Shown: positions 7,850 to 16,835, counted from the first letter of the stretch. The stretch: DNA of 35,939 nucleotides from Limosilactobacillus coleohominis (GCF_016901675.1 NZ_JACJKU010000008.1:1-35939); one strand, 5' to 3'. The notes: generated by a model not told the origin, from the letters alone. Program-made: numbers and translations.

Positions 7850-8362
7850 TTGCAAATGACTCAAAAACGTTATGATCAATTAATTAATAGTCGTCGTGGT
7901 TTCATTAGTGCTACGATGCGCGATGTTCTATTGCCAGCTATTCTTGGCAAAGAAACTGATGGTATTTTATATTGGATTGGAAAAGATCTCGCTCGGGAGT
8001 ATCCTGTACAAACGATAGATGAATTAATTTTACTAACCAAACAGCTTGGCTTCGGTGATTTAGAATTAGTAAAAGATTCAGATTTGCAACACACTTTTAA
8101 ACTCAGCGGGCCTATCGTTAGTGAACGCTTAGAAATAGATAAAGAACACACTTCTTTTACTCTTGAAGCAGGATTCATTGCTCAAGAATTAGAGTTTCAA
8201 TTGGGAACAGTTACTGAGGCAGAAGTGGATAGCATCAGGCATAAAGAAGTGCGAATTTTTGCCCAGAATGATCCCCAAAAACTAAGTAATCCAGACGAAA
8301 CAGAAATTGTCCAATTTATCAAATTAAAACAGTCTCCATCAAAATCTACATCAAAAAAATAA
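7850..8362 (+). CDS. yslB: YslB-like DUF2507 protein
   Basis: The 170-residue protein matches the YslB/DUF2507 pattern in its N-terminus (SRRGFISATMRDVLLPAILG), the WIGKDLAREYP segment and an FxLEAGFIAQ-like core. The family is related to the V4R/heme-NO-binding-like fold, and its role is not known. In other Firmicutes it also lies near murI/racE and trxA-mutS2. Start uncertain: AAGGA is 5 bases before TTG (7850) and 11 before ATG (7856), and the two forms differ by two residues. A bidirectional terminator follows directly. Confidence 0.85.
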   Translation: MQMTQKRYDQLINSRRGFISATMRDVLLPAILGKETDGILYWIGKDLAREYPVQTIDELILLTKQLGFGDLELVKDSDLQHTFKLSGPIVSERLEIDKEHTSFTLEAGFIAQELEFQLGTVTEAEVDSIRHKEVRIFAQNDPQKLSNPDETEIVQFIKLKQSPSKSTSKK

Positions 8363-8384
8363 GAGCTGGCTTTCACCAGCTCTT
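8361..8384. terminator. Bidirectional terminator between yslB and trxA
   Basis: AAGAGCTGG (8361-8369) and CCAGCTCTT (8376-8384) form a perfect 9-bp stem with a 6-nt loop. T-runs follow on both strands, so it serves the convergent yslB and trxA transcripts. Its left edge overlaps the yslB stop codon. Confidence 0.9.
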
Positions 8385-8389
8385 TTATT

Positions 8390-8701
8390 TTATAAGTATT
8401 GTTCCAACACTTTCTGCAACTGCTCTTTGGAGTGATAACCAATCACTTTATCAACTACCTCTCCATTCTTTTTGATCATTAACGTTGGAATACTCATGAT
8501 CTGAAATTTTCTTGCAGTATCTGGATTTTGATCAACATCTAATTTATAAAAGTTGACTTGGTCCATGGAATCAGATAAATCTTCCACAACTGGAGATTGC
8601 ATCCGACAAGGACCACACCAGGTAGCCCAAAAATCAACTAATGCAACACCGTTGGAAGTATCTTGATCAAAAGTTTGATCTGTTGTAACTTTAACAGCCA
8701 T
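8390..8701 (-). CDS. trxA: Thioredoxin
   Basis: This is a cytoplasmic dithiol-disulfide oxidoreductase reduced by thioredoxin reductase. The 103-residue protein has the active site WCGPC (C29, C32), the DFWATWCGPC context, the cis-Pro loop MSIPT and a C-terminal GYHSKEQL helix, with full family length. GGAGG precedes the ATG. It lies 71 bases after mutS2 and has its own promoter, so it can be expressed both with and without the cvpA-mutS2 transcript. Confidence 0.97.
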   Translation of the reverse strand: MAVKVTTDQTFDQDTSNGVALVDFWATWCGPCRMQSPVVEDLSDSMDQVNFYKLDVDQNPDTARKFQIMSIPTLMIKKNGEVVDKVIGYHSKEQLQKVLEQYL

Positions 8702-8730
8702 AATTTATGCCTCCTACGTTTTTAATTATT

Positions 8731-8758
8731 ATTTTACCAGAAAACAACCTAATTACAA
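8731..8758 (-). promoter_or_regulatory. Promoter for trxA
   Basis: On the minus strand TTGTAA (8753-8758), 16 bases and TAAAAT (8731-8736) lie between the mutS2 stop and trxA, giving a leader of about 25-30 bases. Confidence 0.55.
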
Positions 8759-8772
8759 TGAAAATTACTTAC

Positions 8773-11148
8773 TTATTCAAAGTAAACTATTGTTGCGCCA
8801 TCTCCACCATTTGAAGGAGATGCATATTCAAAGGATTTTACTCTAGAATTGCTGCGCAAGTATTCTTGAGTCCCCTTACGAATAGCACCAGTTCCCTTAC
8901 CATGAATAATGGTGACACTTGGTAAATTATTCAATAAAGCATGATCAATGAAATCGGAAAGGTTTGCCATGGCAGGCTCATAGCGCTGTCCACGCAAATC
9001 GAGTCTTGCTGATGTCCTTCTTGTTTGAACAGTTCGGACGCGCTTTGGACGCACCTCTTTTTGATGATCAGCCTTGGTAAGCTCTTTCTTTGAAACTTTT
9101 TCAAGGTCACGATCATCAATCTCCATCTTTAAGATTCCTAATTGGACCTCCCATTTATGTTTTCCCCGCTTAGAAAGAATCGTTCCAATTTGACCATATG
9201 ACTTAACTTTCACTGCATCTCCAACCTGTAAGTTATGCTTTTGCTTAGCTTTTTGAAGAACCTTGTTTTTACTCAACCTTGGATCCCTATGCAGGGCATT
9301 AAGTTGTCCTTGAGCATCAATTAATTCATTTTCTTTGATTGGTGTTCCCTTTTGACCTTCTAATTGTCGTAGGTGATGAATAATTTTATCCGCTTTTCGC
9401 TTAGCATTGGCAACCTCATGATTTGCTTTAACACGAGCCTTTTCATACATGTCATCACGATTTTCATTAAATCGCTGCAACTTTTCATTAAGCTCTGCTT
9501 GTTTTTGCTCATTATCATTTACTAATTTTTCCAAACGTTCTTGTTTTTCTCGAGCTTGTCTTCGCTGTTCTACTAGATCACCAATCATTTGGTTCAATTC
9601 TTGACTATCATCCTCAACCAATGATTGAGCATCATCTATAACACTATCAGCAAGCCCTAATCGCTTTGCGATTGCAATCCCATTTGATTGACCCGGAATG
9701 CCCAACATTAATCGATATGTAGGTTTCAAAGTTTCTTGATCAAATTCCATGCTTGCGTTAATGGTATCTTGGCGTTCAAAACCGTATACCTTCAACTCCG
9801 GATAGTGGGTTGTAATTACAACTTCACTTCCAACCTTTTGAATTTGATCCAAAATAGCCATTGCTAAAGCTGCCCCTTCTTTAGGATCAGTTCCAGCACC
9901 TAATTCATCTAATAATATTAGTGAGCGATCCGTTATGTTATCCAAAATACTTTTTACATTTTCCATATGTCCAGAAAATGTTGAAAGATTTTGTTCTAAC
10001 GATTGTTCATCTCCAATGTCTGCAAACACATTATCAAAAATAGTAATCTGACTACCATCATTAGCAGGAATAAAAAATCCTGATTGACCCATTAATTGAA
10101 TGATTCCTAAGGTTTTCAAAGTAATTGTTTTACCACCAGTGTTTGGCCCTGTAATTACAATTGATCGATAGTCTTTGCCAATTTTGATATCATTTGCGAC
10201 CACCCGTTTTGCATCAATTAATGGATGGCGAGCTTTTCTTAAATTAATATAACCTTCATCATTAATTACCGGCAATGTAGCTGCCATCTTTTTTGCTAAA
10301 CGTGCTTTAGCGTTCACAAAATCCAAATGACCCAGTAATCGTTCGTTATTTGCTATTTCTTCACGGTAAGGGCTAATCATTTCTGACAATTCTGCCAGCA
10401 CCCTTCTAACTTCTTGTCGTTCCTCAATTTGGACTTGACGTAGTCGATTATTAATCTCAACCACGTTTTGTGGTTCAATGTACAGAGTTTGACCACTTGC
10501 ACTCTGGTCATGAACTACTCCCCCAAAACGACTACGATAGTGTGCTTCAACAGGAATAACATACCGATCATTACGCATCGTAATGATGTTGTCGCTTAAG
10601 TATTTAGATTCACGTCCTCGAGTATACTTCTCCAATGATTGACGAATTTCTGTTTCAGTACTTGCGATTAATTGACGTAATCCGTGTAATTTGCTGGAGG
10701 CCTCATCTTTTATCCTTCCATCGTCATCAACAGATTTTAACAATCGATTAGTCACATCTGGAATGGTAACCAGTTGTGACTGTACATCATACAGATGCCG
10801 TAAATTTACTTGATCATCGCCGAGACGTTCAAAAAAATTCGTCATTGCCATAGTTGCTTTTAAAACTTTGGCTATCTGCGATAATTCAGTGCCATTTAAA
10901 CTAGCATGAACCTTCAAGCGTTTTAATTGTGGATTAATATCATCCAAAGATGGTACCGGAATTGGCCCTACTAAACGATTAATATCCGCAGCATCCGTTG
11001 TTTCGTCAATCATCCACTGTACAGTGTCAATTTTAGATACTGGTGCTAATTGCTTTAGCTCTTTCATACCCGCTGATGTAGATAAATATTTATCAGCAAG
11101 ATGCTTTAATTTATCATATTCTAGAATTTCTAAAATTTTGTTATTCAT
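8773..11148 (-). CDS. mutS2: MutS2 / RqcU: Smr-domain ATPase
   Basis: The 791-residue protein has a MutS-like core and ABC ATPase with Walker A GPNTGGKT, Walker B LILLDELGAGTDPKEG, a long charged coiled coil (about 520-630) and a C-terminal Smr domain (LDLRGQ, HGKGTGAIR). MutS2 lacks mismatch-recognition domains; in Bacillus it senses collided ribosomes (RqcU), and in other bacteria it has been linked to suppression of recombination. Start: GGAG lies 9 bases before the ATG at 11148; a TTG two codons earlier is too close to it. It follows cvpA by 12 bases. Confidence 0.95.
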   Translation of the reverse strand: MNNKILEILEYDKLKHLADKYLSTSAGMKELKQLAPVSKIDTVQWMIDETTDAADINRLVGPIPVPSLDDINPQLKRLKVHASLNGTELSQIAKVLKATMAMTNFFERLGDDQVNLRHLYDVQSQLVTIPDVTNRLLKSVDDDGRIKDEASSKLHGLRQLIASTETEIRQSLEKYTRGRESKYLSDNIITMRNDRYVIPVEAHYRSRFGGVVHDQSASGQTLYIEPQNVVEINNRLRQVQIEERQEVRRVLAELSEMISPYREEIANNERLLGHLDFVNAKARLAKKMAATLPVINDEGYINLRKARHPLIDAKRVVANDIKIGKDYRSIVITGPNTGGKTITLKTLGIIQLMGQSGFFIPANDGSQITIFDNVFADIGDEQSLEQNLSTFSGHMENVKSILDNITDRSLILLDELGAGTDPKEGAALAMAILDQIQKVGSEVVITTHYPELKVYGFERQDTINASMEFDQETLKPTYRLMLGIPGQSNGIAIAKRLGLADSVIDDAQSLVEDDSQELNQMIGDLVEQRRQAREKQERLEKLVNDNEQKQAELNEKLQRFNENRDDMYEKARVKANHEVANAKRKADKIIHHLRQLEGQKGTPIKENELIDAQGQLNALHRDPRLSKNKVLQKAKQKHNLQVGDAVKVKSYGQIGTILSKRGKHKWEVQLGILKMEIDDRDLEKVSKKELTKADHQKEVRPKRVRTVQTRRTSARLDLRGQRYEPAMANLSDFIDHALLNNLPSVTIIHGKGTGAIRKGTQEYLRSNSRVKSFEYASPSNGGDGATIVYFE

Positions 11149-11160
11149 AATCAATGTCTC

Positions 11161-11700
11161 CTATGCAAACCAATGAATTGCATTTTCTGCTAATATCGGT
11201 GTTTTTAAAATGATCCACTGCGCTAGTCCTGAATTGGCAAGCTGATCTTGCCACCATTGTCCTGGCCATAGTTGGAATACCATTAATATCATAAAAATAA
11301 TTAGGTAACCAATTAATAAGTCTAAGCACCCACCAGCCCAGCGATTTACTGTACCAACAACAGGTACCTTTTTTAAAAAACGAACTCTTTTTAACAACCA
11401 TCTACTAAGGAAAGTAATTGCGTAAAAAATGATAATAAAAGCAATTCCATTATAAAAAAACTGATTGCTGCTAACCGTTAGCATATTTGTAAAGGTCCCA
11501 CCAGTTGGTGATTCTTCATGACCACCAATTGATGGTAAGATATTACTTAGCACTAATCCCAGTGCTTTAGCACCCATTCTGGCTACTAACCAGCCAATAA
11601 AATAAGTAGCAGTTGATATTAACATTGCTACAAGTCCCTTTTTAGAACCATTAATCCAACAACCAACAAGGATTATTAGAATAAACATACTAATTATCAA
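11161..11700 (-). CDS. cvpA: CvpA-family membrane protein
   Basis: The 179-residue protein has several membrane helices, beginning SMFILIILVGCWINGSKKGLV; the Gly-x-(K/R)-(K/R)-Gly after helix 1 is typical of CvpA proteins. Between helices 2 and 3 is a soluble loop of about 30 residues. CvpA was named for colicin V production in E. coli; its role in Firmicutes is unclear, but it is regularly found before mutS2. The start is TTG at 11700, with AGGA about 10 bases upstream. It is divergent from rnhC, with 36 bases between the starts. Confidence 0.88.
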   Translation of the reverse strand: MIISMFILIILVGCWINGSKKGLVAMLISTATYFIGWLVARMGAKALGLVLSNILPSIGGHEESPTGGTFTNMLTVSSNQFFYNGIAFIIIFYAITFLSRWLLKRVRFLKKVPVVGTVNRWAGGCLDLLIGYLIIFMILMVFQLWPGQWWQDQLANSGLAQWIILKTPILAENAIHWFA

Positions 11701-11736
11701 TTATTTCACATCCTATCAATAAAAGGAGTTCACAAA

Positions 11737-12654
11737 ATGAACGTTGTTATTCAAGTTTCACCATCAAAATTTAAACAAATCCAGCAAAACTATGTAACTA
11801 ATCAGCAAACAGGATTACCAAAAGGAACCTCTTTTAGAGTTAAGATCCCCGGAGTTACAATTACTGGTTACCAAAGTGGAAAAATAATGTTTCAAGGTCA
11901 ACTAGCTCAGCAGGAAGCCCAACGGTGGGATACTCATGGCATGATGACATCAAAGAGTCATCCCACCAAAATTGCCGATGACTTGCCGCAAAATTTTGAT
12001 CAGCTTTCCGTGCTTGGATCTGATGAAGTTGGCACTGGTAGCTATTTTGGCCCACTTACAACTGCTGCTGTATTTGTTCAACATAATCATCTACAAGCAC
12101 TAAACGAGTTAGGAGTTGAAGATTCTAAAAAATTGTCTGATCCTGCCATTATTAAAATGGCTAAGCAGATTATGCAAATTTGTCCTTACCACGTCGTAAA
12201 TGTTAAGCCCCACGATTATAATCGCTTAATTAAACAGTATAATCAGGCACAACTAAAAGCGATTTGCCATAACTATGTTTTAGGAAAAGTTTTAGATAAA
12301 ATCAAGCCGCAGAGTCCTAATGCAATTTTAATTGATGAATTTGTGAGTCCACAAACTTATTTTAATTATCTTCAAGGACAATCACCAATTATTACCAAAA
12401 ATGTGTTCTTTAAAGAGAAAGGAGAAAGCTATCACCTTGCCGTAGCGGCTGCATCAATTGTTGCCCGCTATGTTTCTCTTCAAACGATGGATGAGTTATC
12501 TGCCATTGCTGGACAAACTCTGCCCATTGGTGCAGGTCATAAAGTCGACCTCATTGCTGCTGACCTCATTAGTAAAGGCAAAAATCTTGATCAATTTGCT
12601 AAACTACACTTTGGTAATACTATGAAAGCGCGTCGTTTAGCCAATCAAAAATAA
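11737..12654 (+). CDS. rnhC: Ribonuclease HIII
   Basis: It cleaves RNA in RNA-DNA hybrids (R-loops, primers). The 305-residue protein has an N-terminal TBP-like substrate-binding domain (about 1-85) and the RNase H2/H3 catalytic core starting with SDEVGTGSYFGP (D96, E97), then EDSKKLSD and later acidic residues (LIDEF). AAAGGAG precedes the ATG. The pairing opposite cvpA-mutS2 is conserved in Firmicutes. Divergent promoters must overlap the start of cvpA, since only 36 bases separate the genes; I see no clear hexamers. Confidence 0.95.
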   Translation: MNVVIQVSPSKFKQIQQNYVTNQQTGLPKGTSFRVKIPGVTITGYQSGKIMFQGQLAQQEAQRWDTHGMMTSKSHPTKIADDLPQNFDQLSVLGSDEVGTGSYFGPLTTAAVFVQHNHLQALNELGVEDSKKLSDPAIIKMAKQIMQICPYHVVNVKPHDYNRLIKQYNQAQLKAICHNYVLGKVLDKIKPQSPNAILIDEFVSPQTYFNYLQGQSPIITKNVFFKEKGESYHLAVAAASIVARYVSLQTMDELSAIAGQTLPIGAGHKVDLIAADLISKGKNLDQFAKLHFGNTMKARRLANQK

Positions 12655-12712
12655 TATAACATCAATACTACCAGCAAAAAGATTTTTACCTAGGAATTAG
12701 TGAGCACAAATA

Positions 12713-12753
12713 GGCCTCAAACGTTCGGTCGTCCCGGATGTTTGAGGCCATTT
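12713..12753. terminator. Strong terminator between rnhC and the DUF1292 gene
   Basis: GGCCTCAAAC (12713-12722) pairs perfectly with GTTTGAGGCC (12740-12749), and the stem continues inward six more pairs with two G-U pairs to a 5-nt loop. TTTT follows on the plus strand, so it mainly ends rnhC. The minus-strand tail (TATTTG) is weaker, but this is also the only terminator for the opposing ireB-ruvX-DUF1292 unit. Confidence 0.85.
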
Positions 12754-12810
12754 TATACCACGCTGTACCATTTTAATATGCAAAAAGAGAATTATGTCCT
12801 AGTCTCTAGA

Positions 12811-13116
12811 TTAAATATTAAAGTTACCATCGTCATCAATAAACGTGTTGATAACTTGTTGGACCATATCCCATTCCTCATCACTTTCAATCGGCATGAG
12901 TTGAACCTCATCTTCTTCAGACTCACCAGGAATCATTTCAAAAGCTTGAACATTAACCTCTTCGTCGTTTTCTTGATCTACAGGGTATAAGCAAATATAC
13001 CATTTATCTGAATTATCAGCTTGAAAACGTAAAGCCTCTTTATATAGCTCCTCGTTACCCTTTTCATCAACTAGAGTAAATACTTCGCCTTTATCTTCTG
13101 GTTGAATTCTTGCCAT
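12811..13116 (-). CDS. DUF1292 (UPF0473, YrzB-like) protein
   Basis: This small acidic protein of 101 residues has the pattern of the YrzB/UPF0473 family: an N-terminal beta hairpin (VFTLVDEKGNEELYKEALRF), WYICLYPVD and a C-terminal EEWDMVQQVINTF. No biochemical function is known. GAGGTA lies before the ATG. It follows ruvX by 8 bases, completing the conserved ireB-ruvX-DUF1292 set. Confidence 0.9.
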   Translation of the reverse strand: MARIQPEDKGEVFTLVDEKGNEELYKEALRFQADNSDKWYICLYPVDQENDEEVNVQAFEMIPGESEEDEVQLMPIESDEEWDMVQQVINTFIDDDGNFNI

Positions 13117-13124
13117 TTTCTACC

Positions 13125-13565
13125 TCACAGTTCTTTTACTAATTTACCATGTCGGTCTAAATAATTCTGTAATATTAAGCTTGCAGCCAATTCATCAATA
13201 ACTTTCTTTTGCTTGCGTCGCGATACATCTGCTTCTTCCACTAGCATGCGGTGAGCTTGAACGGTTGTTAACCGTTCATCTTGAAAATCAACCGGTAAAT
13301 CAGGAAAACGTTCCTGAAGCATTTCGCCATAATGACGTGATGCATCTACTCGCGGTCCTTCAGTGTTATTCATGTTTTTTGGTAAGCCAATTACAAAACC
13401 TGCTACTTGACGTTTTTTAACCAGTTCCGCAATCCGATCAATTCCAAAAACTTGATTATCTTCATCAATTGGAATAATTTCTACAGCTTGAGCTGTCCAT
13501 CCAAGAGGATCACTTTCCGCAACACCAACAGTTTTTGAACCGACATCTAAACCTAATAAACGCAT
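13125..13565 (-). CDS. ruvX: YqgF/RuvX: RNase H-fold putative pre-16S rRNA nuclease / Holliday junction resolvase
   Basis: The 146-residue protein starts [19 protein letters not shown] with the catalytic Asp (D7) of the RNase H fold, followed by [13 protein letters not shown] and FQDERLTT and a final conserved Asp in VIDELAA. E. coli YqgF is implicated in 16S rRNA 5'-end maturation; a resolvase role is also proposed. The start overlaps the ireB stop by one base (TAATG), indicating translational coupling. Confidence 0.93.
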   Translation of the reverse strand: MRLLGLDVGSKTVGVAESDPLGWTAQAVEIIPIDEDNQVFGIDRIAELVKKRQVAGFVIGLPKNMNNTEGPRVDASRHYGEMLQERFPDLPVDFQDERLTTVQAHRMLVEEADVSRRKQKKVIDELAASLILQNYLDRHGKLVKEL

Positions 13566-13828
13566 TACTTTTGGTCCCCATTACTAGCAAGATAAGAACG
13601 AACAAGTTCTTCAATAATTTCATCACGTTCATGTTCCCGAATGAGGTTTCGTGCATTATTTAACCGTGGAATATAAGCTGGATCTCCAGATAAAAGATAC
13701 CCGACGATTTGATTGATTGGGTTATACCCCTTTTCTTCTAATGCATCATAGACTGTTTTTAATGTTTCCTTAACATTCTTTTCATGTTGTTCATCGAAAT
13801 TAAAAAACATGGTTTCATCATTTGCCAT
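13565..13828 (-). CDS. ireB: IreB-family regulatory phosphoprotein
   Basis: The 87-residue IreB/YrzL (DUF965) protein is a substrate of the PASTA kinase IreK in enterococci and affects cell-envelope stress and cephalosporin tolerance. Conserved parts are [39 protein letters not shown] and [15 protein letters not shown]. The N-terminus reads MANDETM: from memory, enterococcal IreB carries phosphorylated Thr in a TDET context, so the second Thr is kept (T6) while the first is Asn here. AGGGAGG precedes the ATG. It is the first gene of ireB-ruvX-DUF1292, downstream of alaS. Confidence 0.93.
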   Translation of the reverse strand: MANDETMFFNFDEQHEKNVKETLKTVYDALEEKGYNPINQIVGYLLSGDPAYIPRLNNARNLIREHERDEIIEELVRSYLASNGDQK

Positions 13829-13866
13829 TAGGGTAACCTCCCTCTAACTTAATACTTAATAGTAAA

Positions 13867-13875
13867 ATTATACCA
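13867..13875 (-). promoter_or_regulatory. Extended -10 promoter for ireB-ruvX-DUF1292
   Basis: On the minus strand TGGTATAAT (an extended -10, TGn plus TATAAT) lies about 40 bases before ireB. The -35 position falls in the alaS terminator and is poor, as allowed for extended -10 promoters. Confidence 0.55.
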
Positions 13876-13893
13876 TATTTAATCTAACAAATA

Positions 13894-13925
13894 GGGGATA
13901 CGGCTGATTAATTTACCGTATCCCC
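13894..13925 (-). terminator. Intrinsic terminator of alaS
   Basis: GGGGATACGG (13894-13903) pairs perfectly with CCGTATCCCC (13916-13925) around a 12-nt loop, 7 bases after the alaS stop. The minus-strand tail is TATTTGTT, a modest T-tract, so some readthrough into ireB is possible. Confidence 0.75.
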
Positions 13926-13932
13926 ATTAAAT

Positions 13933-16584
13933 CTAATGATTTAAATATTCTTCAGCTTTTTCTAATGCCTGTGGAATTCCTGCTGGATTCTTTCCACCAG
14001 CTTGGGCCATTGTTGGGCGTCCACCACCCCCACCATTAATTGCAGGGGCAATTGCTTTAATTAAATCACCAGCTTTAATTTGTTTAGCTTTCTCATCGCT
14101 AACTGCTACTAATAGGTTAGCCTTATCATCATTTGCAGTACCAAGTACTAAGAAATCAGATAAGCCCTTTTGACGCCATTGATCAGCCAACTGACGAAGT
14201 TGACTCATCCCGGCTACATTTACTTGTGCAGCAATTAAACCACCATTCTTGGTTTCTTTAACATTATCAAAGACCTGTCCAGCCTGTTGAGAGGCAATCT
14301 TGGCTTGTAAACTTTCATTAGTCTTTTGCAAGTCTTTTAACTGTGATTGTAATTCTTGAATCCGATGTGGAACTTCCTTCTCTTGACTTACCTTCAAGTC
14401 GTTACTTACTTGATCAAGGAGATCAACTCGTTTCTGCATAAATTGGAAAGCATCACTACCAGTAACTGCTTCAATTCTGCGAATTCCAGCACCAACACCG
14501 GCTTCAGAAACAATCTTAAATAGTCCTAACTCGTTTGTGTTGTTGACATGGTCACCACCACAAAATTCGGTGTTATAGTCACCAATTTTAACAACCCGTA
14601 CTTTATCTCCATATTTATCTGAGAACAAAGCAATGGCACCCATTTCTTTGGCAGAATCAATATCTGTTTCTACTGTAGTAACAGGGATTTCTTTCCAGAT
14701 TTGTTCATTAACCATCTTTTCAACGGCTTTTAAATCTTTTTCAGTTACTTGACCAAAGTGGTTAAAGTCAAACCGCAGATAATGTTCTTCTACCAGAGAA
14801 CCCGCTTGTTGAGTATGACCACCCAAGACATTCCGCAATGCTTGATCCAACAAGTGGGTGGCTGTATGGTTCTTTTCAATCTTTAAGTGACGAAGTCGAT
14901 CAACAACCAAGCGGTAATTAGCACCCTTCTTTAATGGTGCCGTTAATTTAACACGGTGAAGGTTTTGCTGGTTTGGCGCGTGTTGTACGTCAACCACACG
15001 TCCTACTTTTTTACCATAGTTATCAATGATATCACCAGTATCCGCAACCTGGCCTCCCATTTCAGCATAGAATGGTGTGACATCAAAAATAACCTCAATA
15101 TCTTTTGCAGAAGGATCAGCTTCATCAACATGCTGGCCTTCTTGCGTCAAGCCAATCACTTTCGCACCATCAACCTCTAACTGAGTATAACCAACATACT
15201 TGCTAGGTTCTTTAAATTCAGTCCAAACATCAGTTTGAACGCCCATTCCATTGTCAATGTTTCGGGCCTTACGTGCTCGATTTTGCTGTTCAGTCATTGC
15301 CGCTTCAAAACCTTTTTGGTCAACACTAAGGCCTTCATCAGCAGCGTATTCCTTTGTTAGTTCAATTGGGAAACCGTATGTATCGTATAGCTTAAATGCA
15401 GTCCGCCCATCGATTTCATTAGTGCCATTTTCCTTAGCCTCTGCAATAACATTGTTAAGCAGGTTTAGTCCGCCATTCAAAGTAGCACTGAACCGGTCTT
15501 CTTCAGACTTAATGACAGAAGCAATGTAGTCCGCATTTTCTAGTACATCAGGGTAATAATCCTTCATAATTTTGCCGACAGTTGGGACCATCTTAGCAAG
15601 AAATGGTTCATCAATGCCTAATTTCTTACCAGCCACAACTGCACGTCTTAGCAAGCGACGAATAACGTATCCTCGTCCCATATTAGAAGGTAGTGCGCCA
15701 TCACCAATCGCAAACGTAATTGTTCTAATATGATCAGCAATAATCTTAAATTGAATGTCATCAGAGGCGTTGCTGCCATATTTTTTACTATCACTAAACT
15801 CTTCGGTTTGCTTAATCAGTGGTAAGAATAAGTCTGTTTCAAAGTTAGTTGGCGCGTTCTCAAAAATCGAAACAACCCGTTCCAGACCCATTCCAGTATC
15901 AATGTTTTTATGTGGCAATGGTTCATATGTGTCTTCTGGCGTATGGTTAAACTGACTAAAGACAATGTTCCAAATTTCTAAGTAACGTTCGTTTTCCCCG
16001 CCTGGGTAATTTTCAGGATCGTCTTCAGGAACGTTATTCATTTCCTGTCCACGGTCATAGAAAATTTCTGTATCAGGACCAGAAGGACCTTGACCAATGT
16101 CCCAGAAATTATCCTTGTTTTGTACTAAATGATCTTCTGGCACACCAGCTTCTCGCCAATAATTATAAGCATCATGGTCTTTTGGATAATAAGTAATGTA
16201 AAGCTTTGCCGGATCAAAAGCAAACCATTCATCACTGGTCAATAATTCCCAAGCCCATGGAATAACTTCTTTTTTAAAGTAGTCACCAACAGAAAAGTTA
16301 CCCAACATTTCAAACATAGTATGGTGACGAGCGGTCTTCCCAACGTTTTCAATATCATTAGTCCGAATACTCTTTTGAGAGCTCGTCATTCGCGGGTTTT
16401 CAGGAACCACTTTGCCATCAAAATATTTTTTCATTGTGGCAACTCCGGAGTTAATCCACAGTAAGGTTGGATCGTCAACCGGAACAAGTGAGCGACTTGG
16501 CATTTCTTTATGACCATGTTGAATAAAGAAGTCCAAGTACATTCTTCGTACTTGTGCACTATTTAACTTCTTCAATTTTTTCAT
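13933..16584 (-). CDS. alaS: Alanyl-tRNA synthetase
   Basis: It charges tRNA-Ala and edits mischarged Ser/Gly. The 883-residue class II enzyme shows motif 1-3 regions (TLLWINSGVATMKKYFDG, RHHTMFEMLGNFSVGDYF, GMGLERV), the editing-site HTATHLLD and CGGDHVNNT zinc motifs, and a C-terminal C-Ala domain ending in the Gly-rich NGGGGGRPTMAQAGG. The ATG at 16584 has GGAGGG 6 bases upstream; a longer frame from 16611 would overlap the T-box terminator and is rejected. Expression is controlled by the T-box leader; the upstream neighbour is cshB. Confidence 0.97.
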   Translation of the reverse strand: MKKLKKLNSAQVRRMYLDFFIQHGHKEMPSRSLVPVDDPTLLWINSGVATMKKYFDGKVVPENPRMTSSQKSIRTNDIENVGKTARHHTMFEMLGNFSVGDYFKKEVIPWAWELLTSDEWFAFDPAKLYITYYPKDHDAYNYWREAGVPEDHLVQNKDNFWDIGQGPSGPDTEIFYDRGQEMNNVPEDDPENYPGGENERYLEIWNIVFSQFNHTPEDTYEPLPHKNIDTGMGLERVVSIFENAPTNFETDLFLPLIKQTEEFSDSKKYGSNASDDIQFKIIADHIRTITFAIGDGALPSNMGRGYVIRRLLRRAVVAGKKLGIDEPFLAKMVPTVGKIMKDYYPDVLENADYIASVIKSEEDRFSATLNGGLNLLNNVIAEAKENGTNEIDGRTAFKLYDTYGFPIELTKEYAADEGLSVDQKGFEAAMTEQQNRARKARNIDNGMGVQTDVWTEFKEPSKYVGYTQLEVDGAKVIGLTQEGQHVDEADPSAKDIEVIFDVTPFYAEMGGQVADTGDIIDNYGKKVGRVVDVQHAPNQQNLHRVKLTAPLKKGANYRLVVDRLRHLKIEKNHTATHLLDQALRNVLGGHTQQAGSLVEEHYLRFDFNHFGQVTEKDLKAVEKMVNEQIWKEIPVTTVETDIDSAKEMGAIALFSDKYGDKVRVVKIGDYNTEFCGGDHVNNTNELGLFKIVSEAGVGAGIRRIEAVTGSDAFQFMQKRVDLLDQVSNDLKVSQEKEVPHRIQELQSQLKDLQKTNESLQAKIASQQAGQVFDNVKETKNGGLIAAQVNVAGMSQLRQLADQWRQKGLSDFLVLGTANDDKANLLVAVSDEKAKQIKAGDLIKAIAPAINGGGGGRPTMAQAGGKNPAGIPQALEKAEEYLNH

Positions 16585-16602
16585 TTCTTTCCCTCCAAAC
16601 AG

Positions 16603-16801
16603 AAAATCCATCCCTGCTCACAGAGACGCCTTCAAGCGCGGTACCACTCTGATTGCAACGATGGATCGTTAACCTCTTTCATTCCCTAATAAGGGCTTAT
16701 TAACATGTTTACTCCGGGGAGCAATTTGAAAAGTAATGGATTCCTTTCACCAACCGGAAACTCTCTAATACACTTACCATTTCAAATCATATCCCAGACG
16801 C
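16603..16801 (-). promoter_or_regulatory. T-box leader of alaS (GCU specifier)
   Basis: On the minus strand the leader holds the antiterminator core AGAGTGGTACCGCG (16637-16650) and a terminator hairpin (16621-16628 with 16609-16616, then ATTTT). Upstream is a stem I with base TCTGGG/CCCGGA, an AGAGAG element and an apical GGTTGGTG. The internal loop just inside the stem I base contains GCT (16720-16722), an alanine codon, which matches the downstream gene. Uncharged tRNA-Ala should therefore favour readthrough into alaS. Confidence 0.93.
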
Positions 16802-16806
16802 GTTTT

Positions 16807-16835
16807 ATTATAGACTCACTTCCAGTTAAAATCAA
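16807..16835 (-). promoter_or_regulatory. Promoter for the alaS T-box transcript
   Basis: On the minus strand TTGATT (16830-16835), a 17-base spacer and a perfect TATAAT (16807-16812) predict a transcript start near 16800, at the foot of stem I. The -35 hexamer contains the TGA stop codon of cshB (16832-16834). No terminator separates cshB from it, so cshB transcripts probably run into the T-box terminator. Confidence 0.75.

Noticed and set aside
11141-11401. Minus-strand frame overlapping cvpA
   Set aside because: It is a shadow frame of cvpA, rich in Trp, Cys and Arg, with no ribosome site.
12700-12990. Plus-strand frame overlapping the DUF1292 gene
   Set aside because: It begins before the rnhC terminator hairpin and runs through it, then antisense to a conserved gene; there is no ribosome site.
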